NCBI GenBank assembly: GCA_019187225.1
Contig: JABAQQ010000018.1
Span: 1 to 64,000 of the forward strand
Reading direction: 5' to 3'
DNA: 64,000 bases
Source: Saprospiraceae bacterium
Lineage (GTDB): Bacteria > Bacteroidota > Bacteroidia > Chitinophagales > Saprospiraceae
Positions 35,246-43,977 of the stretch are shown here, in pieces (the stretch's first letter is position 1; every line of letters starts with the position of its first letter). The position numbers and the translations under genes are program-made. The notes under the pieces are model-generated. The model was not told the DNA's origin. It made no database searches and worked only from the letters and a program-made list of their open reading frames with translations.

Positions 35246-37911
35246 TATTGCCAGATCAATTTTTTTGTTAAAGATTTTCGGTCTGCTGAAAGTCGCACAA
35301 AATATGCCCCGGTCTGTGCCCGTAAACCGTTCTCCATCAAACCGTTCCACGAAATTTGATGTTCGCCTGCCGTTTGTTTTCCAGAAAAAAGCGTCGCCAC
35401 TTTTTGTCCCAGCATATTCAGCATTTCCACCCGCACGCCGGCGTTTTTTTCCAAAAAATAGTCAATTCGCACGTGGTCCCCTGCGGGGTTGGGCGAGAGA
35501 TTGCGGATGCCAAAGGCGGCTTCCCGGGTCAGTTCATTTGATGCGGAAGATTCATCCGGCATCCATGCTTTTGTGCGCCAGGCGCCGCGGCCGAGCGTAC
35601 CGACAAGCACGGAGGTATCAGCGGGGTTGAACTGGATGTCCATGGCGAAAGTGACGGGCAGATTGTCGTTGTACTCCGTCCAGTGCTGGCCATCGTCGGT
35701 GGTGATAAAAACGCCGAGGTCGGTAGCAGCAAAGACAACGCCCGGCACAAAATGATGCACGGCAATGGCGTTCACCGGCAGGTCGGGCAGGTCGCCCTGC
35801 GCGGAAGTCCACGTATCGCCAAAATCGGTGGATTTGTAAATATGGGCAACGTTGGGCAGGCTGCTGTTGCGGCTGACATAGATCAACCCTGCTTGCAAAG
35901 GGCTGGATTTGATATCGGTGACCCGCCAGCCGGGGTAAGTGTTCGTTTGCGCCCAGCTGTTGCCGCCATTTTCACTGCGCCAAAACGACCAGGAGCCATT
36001 GGAACTCCATGCTGCGGCATAGGCATAATTCGGGTCGTTTTGATCAAATTCAAAAACACGGGGCCCCGTCATCACCGCTACCGGCATCCATAGTGAGCCG
36101 CCATTGGTGGTTTTATAGAGCCGTTGCGCAGTAGCGCCGAGTAGTGTGAAATGATTGACCGGGTGTTTTCGCAGGGTAGCGAAGTAAAAACCGGGATTCT
36201 CGCTGAGGTTGATGCCATTGGTAATTTGTGAGGCCAGCGTATGCACTCCGCCGTCGCTGCGCCAATAGGTGCCATTCACCCAACCACCGTAAAGAATATT
36301 GGCATTCAAGCCATGCACTTCTGCATCGGAGCCATCGAAATAGCCCCACCTGTCCCATGCGAGATTGGTGTTTTCAGACAGTTTGATGCCTTGTAAACCA
36401 TGGTCTTGCGTACCGGCGACGATAGTGCCCGGGTCGCTGCGCCCGGCGGCGACAGCAAAAAACTGCGCTGTCACCAATCCTTCATTTTTGGGCTCCCAGC
36501 AGGCGCCGCCGTCGGCGCTTTTGGACACACCGCCGTCATTGAATGCATATACGGTCTGCGGGTTTTGAGGGTCGAAAGCGAAATCGTGCTGATCCACGTA
36601 AGTACGGCAATTTTGCGGGAGAGGGCAATTGGAACAGGCGTAGTAATCGTGCTGTGTCCAGTTTCCGCCTCCGTTGATGCTGCGCCAAAGGGAAGCTCCG
36701 CCGAGCCAAACCACATCGGGGTCGGCAGGCGATACCGCCACTACATTATCGTACCAGCCTTGGCAAAATGTGACGCCATTGGGACAAAAGGCCTCCGGGG
36801 CGCTTTCAATTTTTTCCCAGGAATCCCCACCGTTGTCGCTGCGATACAACCCCCTCAGATTAAAATTGCTTGCCTGGCTGCTCGCAATCGAAGTGTAAAG
36901 CACCTCCGGTTGGTCGCGACAGAGATCGAGGCTGATGAAATCCATATTGGAGTTGGGCAGGCCGTTGCTCTTTTTCACCCATGTGTCGCCGTCGTCGGTA
37001 CTTTTCCAAATGCCGTCCGCTTCTATAGCTGCATACAATACATCGGGATTGACGGGGTGCTGCACGAGGTCGTCGCAAATGGAGGTCTGCTGATTAGAGC
37101 CGTCGCCCTTTTTCAGAACCCAACTCCATCCCGCGTCCGTGCTTTTCCAAATGCCATTGGTGGCGGCAAGCCAGACGACATTGGTGTCGGCGTAATTCCA
37201 CACCAATTTAAAAGCCGAGACACCGGCTGATTGCTGGTAATCAAAATCTGTGGGAGTCCAACCCAATCCACGGTCGGTTGATTTGAACACCCCCAAACCG
37301 GGGCGAATGGCGTTGGAGCCTAAGGTATAACCCTCACCCGTGCCAATGAGAATAGAGTTGGAATTCAGAGGGTTGACCGCAATGGCGCCAATACCGGTGG
37401 AAGGAATTTGGTCGGTCATAGGCTGCCAGTTGTCTCCGCCGTTTTCAGTCAGCCACAGCCCACCGCTGGCCGAGCCCGCCCAAATGATTTGCGGGTCGTT
37501 GGGGTCGAAAGCGTGAGAGATCATACGACCTCCCATGTTCTCCATTTTGTTGGGGCCGACGCTTTGCCAATCGGCGGCAGGGTCGGGGCCGTTGCGGGAG
37601 AGGGTGCGGTTGCGGATCGCCCGAAAGGTTTCCCAGCGGCGCAAGCCCCCTGCTTCGCCGCGGTAGTCTTTGCGCAAGTCGTAGAGGCGCTTTTCGCGCA
37701 GGTAGGGCAAGTAGCCGGTTCCTTCACCCAGCGAATCGGGCGGGATGCCCCTGGAAAAAAAGCGTTCCTGAAAGTAAGCTTCCCATTTTTCCAATGCTGG
37801 ATGTGTCGTGGAGAAATACTCGGACGGAGTGTTGTTCTCCACCGTCTGTGCGGTGAGGGTAGACAATGACAAAACCGACAACAGTGCCGGCAGCAGGTTT
37901 GTGCTTTTCAT
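35245..37911 (-). CDS. BNR/sortilin-type beta-propeller protein with T9SS sorting domain
   Basis: The 888 residues begin with a signal peptide (MKSTNLLPALLSVLSLSTLTAQ). Many Asp-box/BNR-like repeats follow (GIWKSTDAGWSWVLKKGD, GIWKSTDDGDTWVKKSNGL, GGNSWAQTNTYPGWRVTDIK) forming one or two VPS10/sialidase-type propellers. Residues from about 805 are a T9SS sorting domain (LSPNPAGDHVRIDYFLEKN to KLIWQ) that strongly resembles that of the downstream protein, suggesting domain exchange or duplication. No sialidase catalytic residues are evident, so a binding or structural role is more likely. First gene of a two-gene operon. Confidence 0.83.
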   Translation of the reverse strand: MKSTNLLPALLSVLSLSTLTAQTVENNTPSEYFSTTHPALEKWEAYFQERFFSRGIPPDSLGEGTGYLPYLREKRLYDLRKDYRGEAGGLRRWETFRAIRNRTLSRNGPDPAADWQSVGPNKMENMGGRMISHAFDPNDPQIIWAGSASGGLWLTENGGDNWQPMTDQIPSTGIGAIAVNPLNSNSILIGTGEGYTLGSNAIRPGLGVFKSTDRGLGWTPTDFDYQQSAGVSAFKLVWNYADTNVVWLAATNGIWKSTDAGWSWVLKKGDGSNQQTSICDDLVQHPVNPDVLYAAIEADGIWKSTDDGDTWVKKSNGLPNSNMDFISLDLCRDQPEVLYTSIASSQASNFNLRGLYRSDNGGDSWEKIESAPEAFCPNGVTFCQGWYDNVVAVSPADPDVVWLGGASLWRSINGGGNWTQHDYYACSNCPLPQNCRTYVDQHDFAFDPQNPQTVYAFNDGGVSKSADGGACWEPKNEGLVTAQFFAVAAGRSDPGTIVAGTQDHGLQGIKLSENTNLAWDRWGYFDGSDAEVHGLNANILYGGWVNGTYWRSDGGVHTLASQITNGINLSENPGFYFATLRKHPVNHFTLLGATAQRLYKTTNGGSLWMPVAVMTGPRVFEFDQNDPNYAYAAAWSSNGSWSFWRSENGGNSWAQTNTYPGWRVTDIKSSPLQAGLIYVSRNSSLPNVAHIYKSTDFGDTWTSAQGDLPDLPVNAIAVHHFVPGVVFAATDLGVFITTDDGQHWTEYNDNLPVTFAMDIQFNPADTSVLVGTLGRGAWRTKAWMPDESSASNELTREAAFGIRNLSPNPAGDHVRIDYFLEKNAGVRVEMLNMLGQKVATLFSGKQTAGEHQISWNGLMENGLRAQTGAYFVRLSADRKSLTKKLIWQ

Positions 37912-38105
37912 AGCGGTCGGTTTTTATTTCCGTATCCGCCGTGAAGATGGGGAGAATGAGAGAAAACAAATTTGTCCGTTCTTGCTAAAATATCGGAGCA
38001 ACGACCCGAGCCGGCGCGTTATTTTATTTTTTGTTTTATGTACAATACAAAATGTTTTTATATTTTTGACCTCATTATTCATCAATAAAAACGAAAATCT
38101 TAGTC

Positions 38106-38654
38106 ATGAAAAAACAACTCATTGCAACGCTTGTAGGGGGTGCAATCCTCTTTTTCTGGCAGTTCCTTTCCTGGACAGCGTTAAATGTCCACGGCGCCGA
38201 GCATCAATACACGGCCAATCAGGACACCATTATGGCAACGTTGGTGAAAAACCTCGACGATGGCAGCTACATGCTTCCTCAATTGCCCGCAGGAAGTTCG
38301 AAGGAAGAGCAGCAAAAGTTTATGGAAGAAAGCGCCGGCAAACCCTGGGCGACCATCAGTTATCACAAATCTTTTAACGGGAGCATGGGGATGAATATGC
38401 TCCGGGCTATTCTGGTTGATTGGGTGGCTGTGTTTTTATTGGTTTGGCTGTTGATGAAAAACACAAACCTTGATTTTAAAACTTCCCTGCTCTCGTCCCT
38501 TGCAGTTGGCGCTATAGCTTACCTGACCATTCCCTACCTGAACAGCATTTGGTTTGAAAGCAATACCATCGGATATCTCGTTGATCTGGTGATGCAATGG
38601 GGATTGGTAGGCGCCTGGTTGGGTTGGTGGCTGACGCGAAGAGCAGGCGTCTGA
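38106..38654 (+). CDS. Small membrane protein of unknown function
   Basis: The 182 residues show an N-terminal helix (IATLVGGAILFFWQFLSWTAL), a soluble loop of about 70 residues (QYTANQDTIMATLVKNLDDG and on), and three further helices from about 98 (LRAILVDWVAVFLLVWLLM, LLSSLAVGAIAYLTI, LVMQWGLVGAWLGWWL). It starts right after an AT-rich intergenic region and is divergent from the propeller operon. I know no function, though similar short proteins occur in other Bacteroidota. Confidence 0.6.
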   Translation: MKKQLIATLVGGAILFFWQFLSWTALNVHGAEHQYTANQDTIMATLVKNLDDGSYMLPQLPAGSSKEEQQKFMEESAGKPWATISYHKSFNGSMGMNMLRAILVDWVAVFLLVWLLMKNTNLDFKTSLLSSLAVGAIAYLTIPYLNSIWFESNTIGYLVDLVMQWGLVGAWLGWWLTRRAGV

Positions 38655-38756
38655 AACCATTTTTCCAATTCCCGCCATCGCCTGTGCTATGTGAGTAATG
38701 GGGGGCTGCCCCATATGCCTGCAAGGGGCCTGAACCACACAGAAAGTGCGGCCAAG

Positions 38757-41126
38757 TCATTCGTTGCGCAATGACTTGACGGGATTCGCCACCGCCGCTT
38801 TGATCGCCTGCGAACTGACCGTCAGAAACGCCACGACCACGGCGATTATCCCGGCGAGCGCAAATACCTGCCAGCCGATAGCAATGCGGTAGGCAAAATC
38901 GGAAAGCCAGCGGTTCATTGCCCACCAGGCGACAGGAGCGGCAAGCAGCAGTGCGAGCGACACCAGTTTCAGGAAGTCGCGCGTCAGCATCCCGGCAATG
39001 CTGCCGACCGATGCGCCGAGCACCTTGCGTATACCGATCTCTTTGGTGCGCCGTTCGGCGGTAAATGCCGCCAGTCCGAGCAACCCGAGCACACAAAGCA
39101 ACACCGCCACCAATGCGAACGCATCGAGCAGGTTGCCGAGACGCGCTTCTTCCCGGTGGAGTTTGTCGAAAGTCTCATCAAGGAATTGGTATTCGAAAGG
39201 GAAACGGGGATTGAATTTTTTCCATTGTGATTCCACAGCGGCCACGCAGGCTTGCGCATCACGGGCAGTGGTTTTTACAAACAGCGTATAAGGCACCATG
39301 CCATTCTGCGGTGGGCTGATCACCACCGGCGGAATTTTTTCCCGTACTGATCCGACGTGAAAATCGCGCACTACTCCGATGATGGTGCCTTCTCTTTGCC
39401 ACAATTTGAACCGCTTGCCGATGGGATCGGTCAGGCCAGTGGTTTTGACCGCCGTTTCGTTCAGCATAAAATGTACCGAATCCGCCGGCGTGCCGCTGAA
39501 CCATTCACCCTGAGCCATTTCGAGGTGCATCATTTCCCGGAAACCGGGGCTCACCATCAGCACCTCTGTGACGAACTGCTTGTCCGGCGCCTTTCCCTCC
39601 CAGTCCGTATCGCCGGTGGAAGACAAACCCTGCAGCAGACTTCCCGTTGCCGCCTCCACACTCCGGACTCCGGGCTGGCCGAGCAATTCGGCTCTTACGG
39701 CGTCATAGTGTTTTTCCATTTCACCCATGTTGCAAACGAGCACATTTTCCTTATCGTAGCCCAGCCGCATTTCGCTGATGTACCGAAGTTGTTGCCGAAC
39801 CACCAGGGCGCTGGCAATCAATCCTATGGAGATAACGAACTGAAATACGACCAGGGCCCGCCGCAAACCCGGCAAGCCTCCTCCTGTGGAAGTGTGCGTC
39901 CGGGCGACCTGCATCACAGGCATTGCCGATAAAGAAAGCGCTGGATACAACCCTGCAACTGCCCACATGAGGCCCGCCGCACCCAGCAATACACCGGCAT
40001 GATCCCAGCCAGGTTCGATGGATTTGCCCGTCAGTTGGTTGTACAAAGGCAACAGGAACCACAGCAAAGGCAATGTGAGCAGCAGTGCCGCGCCAACTGT
40101 CAGGGCTGATTCTGCAAAAAACTGCCGGAACAAGTGCAGCCGCCCTGCTCCGAGCACTTTGCGCAAACCCACTTCCGGGGCTTTTTGCGCCGCCCGGGCA
40201 GTGCTCCAGTTCACATAGTTGATGGCGGCTACAATAATGATGGTCATGGCTATCCAGAATAACATATTCACGGTGCGGCTCCGGGTATCTTTGCCGTCGG
40301 CTCCGGTGAAATGGAGCGTGGGCAATGGCTGGAGGGAATAGGTCATTTTGCCGCCGCTCGCCTGTAAAAAGCTGTTGTTGCGGTAATGCAGATCGGTGAG
40401 TTGACGGGCGATGGCACTCCGGTCGGCATCGGGGTGCAGGCGCAAAAAAGTCTGGCAGTTGTGATCGCCCCAGTTGGTCTCCAGCGATTTCCAGTAGTCG
40501 TTCGGCCTGAAATTCGCCGACATGCGTTTGGTCGGCAACAAGAGGTCGGCCCGGAGCGTGGAGTTTTCGGGAAAATTGCGCACCACGCCTGTTACCGTAC
40601 GCTGAACGTCACCGATCTTAAGGGTTTTGCCAACTGGGTTGGCAGTACTGAAATATTTTTGGGCCAGCCGCTCCGTCAGCACCACACTTTGGGCATCGGG
40701 AAAGGGATTGGAGGCATCGCCCTGCGTGAGCGGGAAATTGAAAAAAGTGAAAAATTCCGGATCGGTAAAGGCGAGGCTCTTTTCAACGAATACCTGTCCA
40801 TCCGTTTCGACGAGAAAATTGCTGTTCCTCGGGCTGAATCGAAGCGACTGCTCGACGCCGGGCGCAGTTTCCTGAGCATAGATTGCCAGCGGGAAAGGTG
40901 TCGTGGACCAGTTCATCGTGGCGCCTTCCTGGTCGAAGTGGCAATTGACCCGCGCAATGCGTTCTGCATCGGTATGAAAGCGATCGAAACTGCGTTCGTC
41001 CTGTACCCACAGCAAAATGAACACACCGGTACACAGTCCCGCAACAAGTCCGGTAACATTGAGCACAGTATAAAACTTGTTGCGTATCAGGGCGCGCAGC
41101 GCCAGCAGGAAATTGGATTTCAGCAT
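38757..41126 (-). CDS. MacB-core/FtsX-type ABC permease, copy 6
   Basis: The start at 41126 (MLKSNFLLALRALIRNKFYT) aligns with the family; an upstream in-frame ATG at 41234 would add a sequence without family resemblance that covers a good -33/-7 promoter. The 789-residue protein has the N-terminal helix, the central module with AQKAPEVGLRKVLGAGRLHL, the C-terminal module with RTKEIGIRKVLGASVGSIAG, and ends ANPVKSLRNE, close to copy 7. It is second after copy 7, but the 129-bp gap contains its own promoter-like element and a REP-like palindrome, so it may be expressed independently. Confidence 0.86.
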   Translation of the reverse strand: MLKSNFLLALRALIRNKFYTVLNVTGLVAGLCTGVFILLWVQDERSFDRFHTDAERIARVNCHFDQEGATMNWSTTPFPLAIYAQETAPGVEQSLRFSPRNSNFLVETDGQVFVEKSLAFTDPEFFTFFNFPLTQGDASNPFPDAQSVVLTERLAQKYFSTANPVGKTLKIGDVQRTVTGVVRNFPENSTLRADLLLPTKRMSANFRPNDYWKSLETNWGDHNCQTFLRLHPDADRSAIARQLTDLHYRNNSFLQASGGKMTYSLQPLPTLHFTGADGKDTRSRTVNMLFWIAMTIIIVAAINYVNWSTARAAQKAPEVGLRKVLGAGRLHLFRQFFAESALTVGAALLLTLPLLWFLLPLYNQLTGKSIEPGWDHAGVLLGAAGLMWAVAGLYPALSLSAMPVMQVARTHTSTGGGLPGLRRALVVFQFVISIGLIASALVVRQQLRYISEMRLGYDKENVLVCNMGEMEKHYDAVRAELLGQPGVRSVEAATGSLLQGLSSTGDTDWEGKAPDKQFVTEVLMVSPGFREMMHLEMAQGEWFSGTPADSVHFMLNETAVKTTGLTDPIGKRFKLWQREGTIIGVVRDFHVGSVREKIPPVVISPPQNGMVPYTLFVKTTARDAQACVAAVESQWKKFNPRFPFEYQFLDETFDKLHREEARLGNLLDAFALVAVLLCVLGLLGLAAFTAERRTKEIGIRKVLGASVGSIAGMLTRDFLKLVSLALLLAAPVAWWAMNRWLSDFAYRIAIGWQVFALAGIIAVVVAFLTVSSQAIKAAVANPVKSLRNE

Positions 41127-41136
41127 ATTTATTGTG

Positions 41137-41166
41137 CAAATATATTGTTGAAAGCAATCGGACAAA
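41137..41166 (-). promoter_or_regulatory. TTTG/TATATTTG promoter before permease copy 6
   Basis: On the minus strand, TTTG (41163-41166) and TATATTTG (41137-41144) are separated by 18 nt, matching the Bacteroidota primary sigma consensus. The start codon at 41126 follows 10 nt after the -7 box, so the leader would be very short. Confidence 0.5.
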
Positions 41167-41194
41167 GGATGTTGGATATTGGACACTGGACATT
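41167..41194. repeat. Tandem repeat, period 7, four units
   Basis: GGATGTT, GGATATT, GGACACT, GGACATT follow each other without gap. The array lies just upstream of the promoter-like element of permease copy 6. It resembles the other short-period intergenic arrays of this window (43667, 54489, 60260) in style but not in sequence. Confidence 0.5.
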
Positions 41195-41232
41195 TGACTA
41201 AATGATGGATTGGCAGAGTCCGATAGCCCCAC

Positions 41233-41251
41233 ATCCCGCTAAAGACGGGAT
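41233..41251. repeat. REP-like palindrome, copy 2
   Basis: ATCCCGCTAAAGACGGGAT is the inverted counterpart of the palindrome at 10835-10853, with two base differences. It abuts the 3' end of permease copy 7 (stop at 41256). Confidence 0.45.
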
Positions 41252-41255
41252 TTCG

Positions 41256-43658
41256 TCACTCCGAACGGAGCGACTTAACAGGATTTGCCAATGCCGCTTT
41301 CACACTTTGAAAACCCACCGTCAGGAACGCCAGCGCCATTGCCACCGCCCCGGCAGCCGCGAACACCCACCATTCGATCTCGATGCGATAGGCGAAGTCT
41401 TGCAGCCATTTGTTCATAGCCCAGAATACGACAGGCGATGCGATGACAATTGCGAGGACAATGAGTTTTAAAAAATCTTTGGCCAAAAGACCGGTGATGC
41501 TCCCTACCGATGCGCCGAGCACCTTCCGGATACCAATTTCTTTCGCACGGTGTTGCGCTGCAAACGTCGCCAGGCCGAGCAATCCGAGACAGGAAATCAG
41601 TACCGCTAATCCGGCAAACAGATTAAAAAGCAATCCGGTCCGGGTTTCCGCTTTGTATTGCTGGTCGTATTGTTCATCCAGAAACTTGTATTTGAACACT
41701 TTTCCGGGGTTGAATTTTTCAAAAACCGCTTGCGCGGACGCGATCGCTTCCTGCGTTTGGCCTGCAGCGGTTTTAATGTAAAAAGCGTCCATCCATTCGG
41801 GATTTTGGTACAGGATGAGCGGTTCGATGGCGTCGTGCAGCGAACGGAAATTGAAATCCCTGACCACACCGGCAATCGTTCCTTTTGTCCCGTTGAAGTC
41901 CACCCATTTGCCGGTGGCGCCATTCTGAAAACCCATTTCGCGGACGGCGGCTTCGTTGAGGATAAAGGATGTGGTATCCCAGCCGTTGAGTTCAGGTCTG
42001 AACCAGCGCCCTTCGGCCAACTGCAACCCGAAAAAAACCTGAAAATCTCCGTCCACACCGAGTTGCCAGATCGGCATTTCTTTCCCGGGTGGCTTGCCTT
42101 CCCAATCCATGCCGCCATTTTGAGAGCCGATGCCGACAATGTTGTTGTCGCTCATGGATACGGAGGCGATACCGGGTTTGCCTTGCAGTTCATCTTTTAC
42201 GACTGCGGCAGGCGCTTTTTTGCCATACATGCTCATAAAAATCACATTCTCGCGCTCGAATCCCAGCTTCGCTTCGCGCACGTAAGCCATTTGCCGGGAA
42301 ATGATGAATGCGCTGGTGATCAGGATCAAAGAAAATACAAATTGACCGGTCACTAAGGTTTTGCGCAGCGCTGCTCCGGTACTGCCGCTTGATTTTCCAA
42401 ACGAAAAAAATTGCCCTTTTAAAACGGCAACCGGGTTGAAGCGCGTCAGTAAAAGTGCCGGATAGATACCAGCCAGCAATAAAGCGAGTACGGCGGTGCC
42501 GGCTACCACGCGCAGCACAACCGGCTGCAGGAATTGCGCACTGCTGAAATGCTTCCCCGACAATTCGTTGAACGTCGGCAGCAAAGCCGCCGCGAGCAAC
42601 ATCGCCATGCCGGTCGCTACGAGAATGAGCAACGCGGATTCTGCCATAAACTGCACGAACAATTCGCCTCGCCCGGCGCCGATGGCCTTGCGCACGCCGA
42701 CCTCTTTGGCGCGGGTAGTAGCCCGGGCGGTGGCGAGGTTGACGTAGTTGATACAAGCGATGGCCAGCACCAGCAATCCTATCAGCCCAAACACCGCGAT
42801 CGTCCTGCGATCGCCCGTTTGGTCGGCCGAAGCCCACGAAAGCATTCCGGAGTCGAGGTATACCTGGTGCAGCGGTTGCAGAGCGTACCAGAATTCCCCG
42901 TCGTCGGGTTGATTGCGATGGCGGGCGACGAGCGCGGCGAGTTTGTGGGCCAGGGCCTCGCGGTCGGCTTCGGGTCGCAACAGGAACCAGGTGGTATAAC
43001 TCATCATGCCCCAGTGAAATGCCTGTTTCGGGTCGCGCACGAGCTGATTGGCAACGGGTTCCCAAGGCATCAGACAAGAGAATTGAATGCTCGAATTGGA
43101 AGGTGGGTCTTTGAGTATGCCCGTCACAACGAGATCAATTTTGTTGTCGAAACGCAGGGTTTTACCCAGTGGGTCGGCATCGGCAAAAAATTTGCGGGCC
43201 AGCGTTTCGGTGAGTAAAATCCCGTTGGGTGTGCTGAGCGGCGCGCTCCCGTCGCTGCGCAGGAGGGGAAAGTCGAACAAATCGAAAAAACCTTTGTCCA
43301 CGATCAATACCTTTTCCGCTTCCACCAAAGCGGCGCCTATCTGAAATGTGCGCACATGGAAATTCCACTCCCGCACCGCTTCTTGTATTTCGGGCAATTC
43401 GGCTTTGGCGGCTGGCGCCAGGTTGGCCGGGGTGGTTTCGGTCCATTCGCGTTTGCCGCCGAAGTCCCAGTTGGTCAAAACGCGCACAATATTCTTGCCT
43501 TGCCGGTGAGAGCGGTCGAAGGTCAGTTCGTCCTGCACCCAAAGCAGCACGAGCAGCGCCGCTGCCAACCCGGTAGCCAGTCCGGCGAGATTGAGGAGGG
43601 CATAAATGCGGTCGCGGCGCAGGGCGCGGAAAGCGAAGGAAAGTTGACGGCGCAGCAT
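41256..43658 (-). CDS. MacB-core/FtsX-type ABC permease, copy 7
   Basis: The 800 residues start MLRRQLSFAFRALRRDRIYA. Helix at about 18-40, central FtsX module (TTRAKEVGVRKAIGAGRGEL), C-terminal module (RAKEIGIRKVLGASVGSITG), end ANPVKSLRSE. Its 3' part closely resembles copies 1, 2 and 6 (for example AYRIEIEWWVFAAAG here and SYRIDIQWWVFAVAG in copy 1). It is the first gene after module J, whose promoter lies about 75 bp upstream of the start, and copy 6 follows on the same strand. Confidence 0.88.
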   Translation of the reverse strand: MLRRQLSFAFRALRRDRIYALLNLAGLATGLAAALLVLLWVQDELTFDRSHRQGKNIVRVLTNWDFGGKREWTETTPANLAPAAKAELPEIQEAVREWNFHVRTFQIGAALVEAEKVLIVDKGFFDLFDFPLLRSDGSAPLSTPNGILLTETLARKFFADADPLGKTLRFDNKIDLVVTGILKDPPSNSSIQFSCLMPWEPVANQLVRDPKQAFHWGMMSYTTWFLLRPEADREALAHKLAALVARHRNQPDDGEFWYALQPLHQVYLDSGMLSWASADQTGDRRTIAVFGLIGLLVLAIACINYVNLATARATTRAKEVGVRKAIGAGRGELFVQFMAESALLILVATGMAMLLAAALLPTFNELSGKHFSSAQFLQPVVLRVVAGTAVLALLLAGIYPALLLTRFNPVAVLKGQFFSFGKSSGSTGAALRKTLVTGQFVFSLILITSAFIISRQMAYVREAKLGFERENVIFMSMYGKKAPAAVVKDELQGKPGIASVSMSDNNIVGIGSQNGGMDWEGKPPGKEMPIWQLGVDGDFQVFFGLQLAEGRWFRPELNGWDTTSFILNEAAVREMGFQNGATGKWVDFNGTKGTIAGVVRDFNFRSLHDAIEPLILYQNPEWMDAFYIKTAAGQTQEAIASAQAVFEKFNPGKVFKYKFLDEQYDQQYKAETRTGLLFNLFAGLAVLISCLGLLGLATFAAQHRAKEIGIRKVLGASVGSITGLLAKDFLKLIVLAIVIASPVVFWAMNKWLQDFAYRIEIEWWVFAAAGAVAMALAFLTVGFQSVKAALANPVKSLRSE

Positions 43659-43666
43659 GGGAAAGA

Positions 43667-43706
43667 GGTTTGACGTTGTTTGATGTGGTTTGAAATAGTC
43701 TGAGAG
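43667..43706. repeat. Imperfect tandem repeat, period 10
   Basis: GGTTTGACGT, TGTTTGATGT, GGTTTGAAAT and AGTCTGAGAG form four degenerate 10-bp units just upstream of the permease copy 7 start. They lie in the leader between module J and the ATG. Confidence 0.4.
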
Positions 43707-43733
43707 ATTAAATATTGTTACCGGCTTTTTATC

Positions 43734-43838
43734 GCCATACCTGTGCCGAATTTCCTATCTTTTGATAATCAATCTTTTATAATCAGAAAAACAGAATACG
43801 GTGTTCGTTTTCGGACAGGGGTTGTGCGGGAGCGGACG
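43734..43838 (-). promoter_or_regulatory. Regulatory module J: paired dyads plus sigma-54 promoter (best copy)
   Basis: On the minus strand the dyads are CGTCCGCTCCCGCACA (43823-43838, identical to the first dyad of module A) and TGTCCGAAAACGAACA (43802-43817). The promoter TTCGGCACAGGTATGGC (43734-43750) has GG-N10-GC spacing and matches the sigma-54 consensus better than any other copy. The distance from dyad to GG is 55 bp. It serves permease copy 7. The 319-bp gap 43659-43977 also holds a period-10 repeat and a hairpin near kdsD. Confidence 0.7.
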
Positions 43839-43938
43839 AAGAAAAGGATTGGGCGCCGCCATTTTTTAACAAATAACGATTTTAGAAGAAAACCCTTGCG
43901 ATGACTGACGCCACACCTAAACCGAGTAGTTTTGCCCC

Positions 43939-43969
43939 GCGATCTTTGAATCAAAAAGCAAAGATCGCG
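43939..43969. repeat. Perfect 11-bp inverted repeat before kdsD
   Basis: CGCGATCTTTG (43939-43949) and CAAAGATCGCG (43959-43969) are exact complements around a 9-nt loop, ending 8 bp before the kdsD ATG. In RNA this would form a stable hairpin close to the start codon; in DNA it could be an operator. Confidence 0.6.
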
Positions 43970-43977
43970 TCGCTGCC

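Noticed and set aside
41127-41234. An upstream ATG extension of permease copy 6
   Set aside because: The extra 36 residues do not align with other copies and would cover a good -33/-7 promoter and the period-7 repeat.
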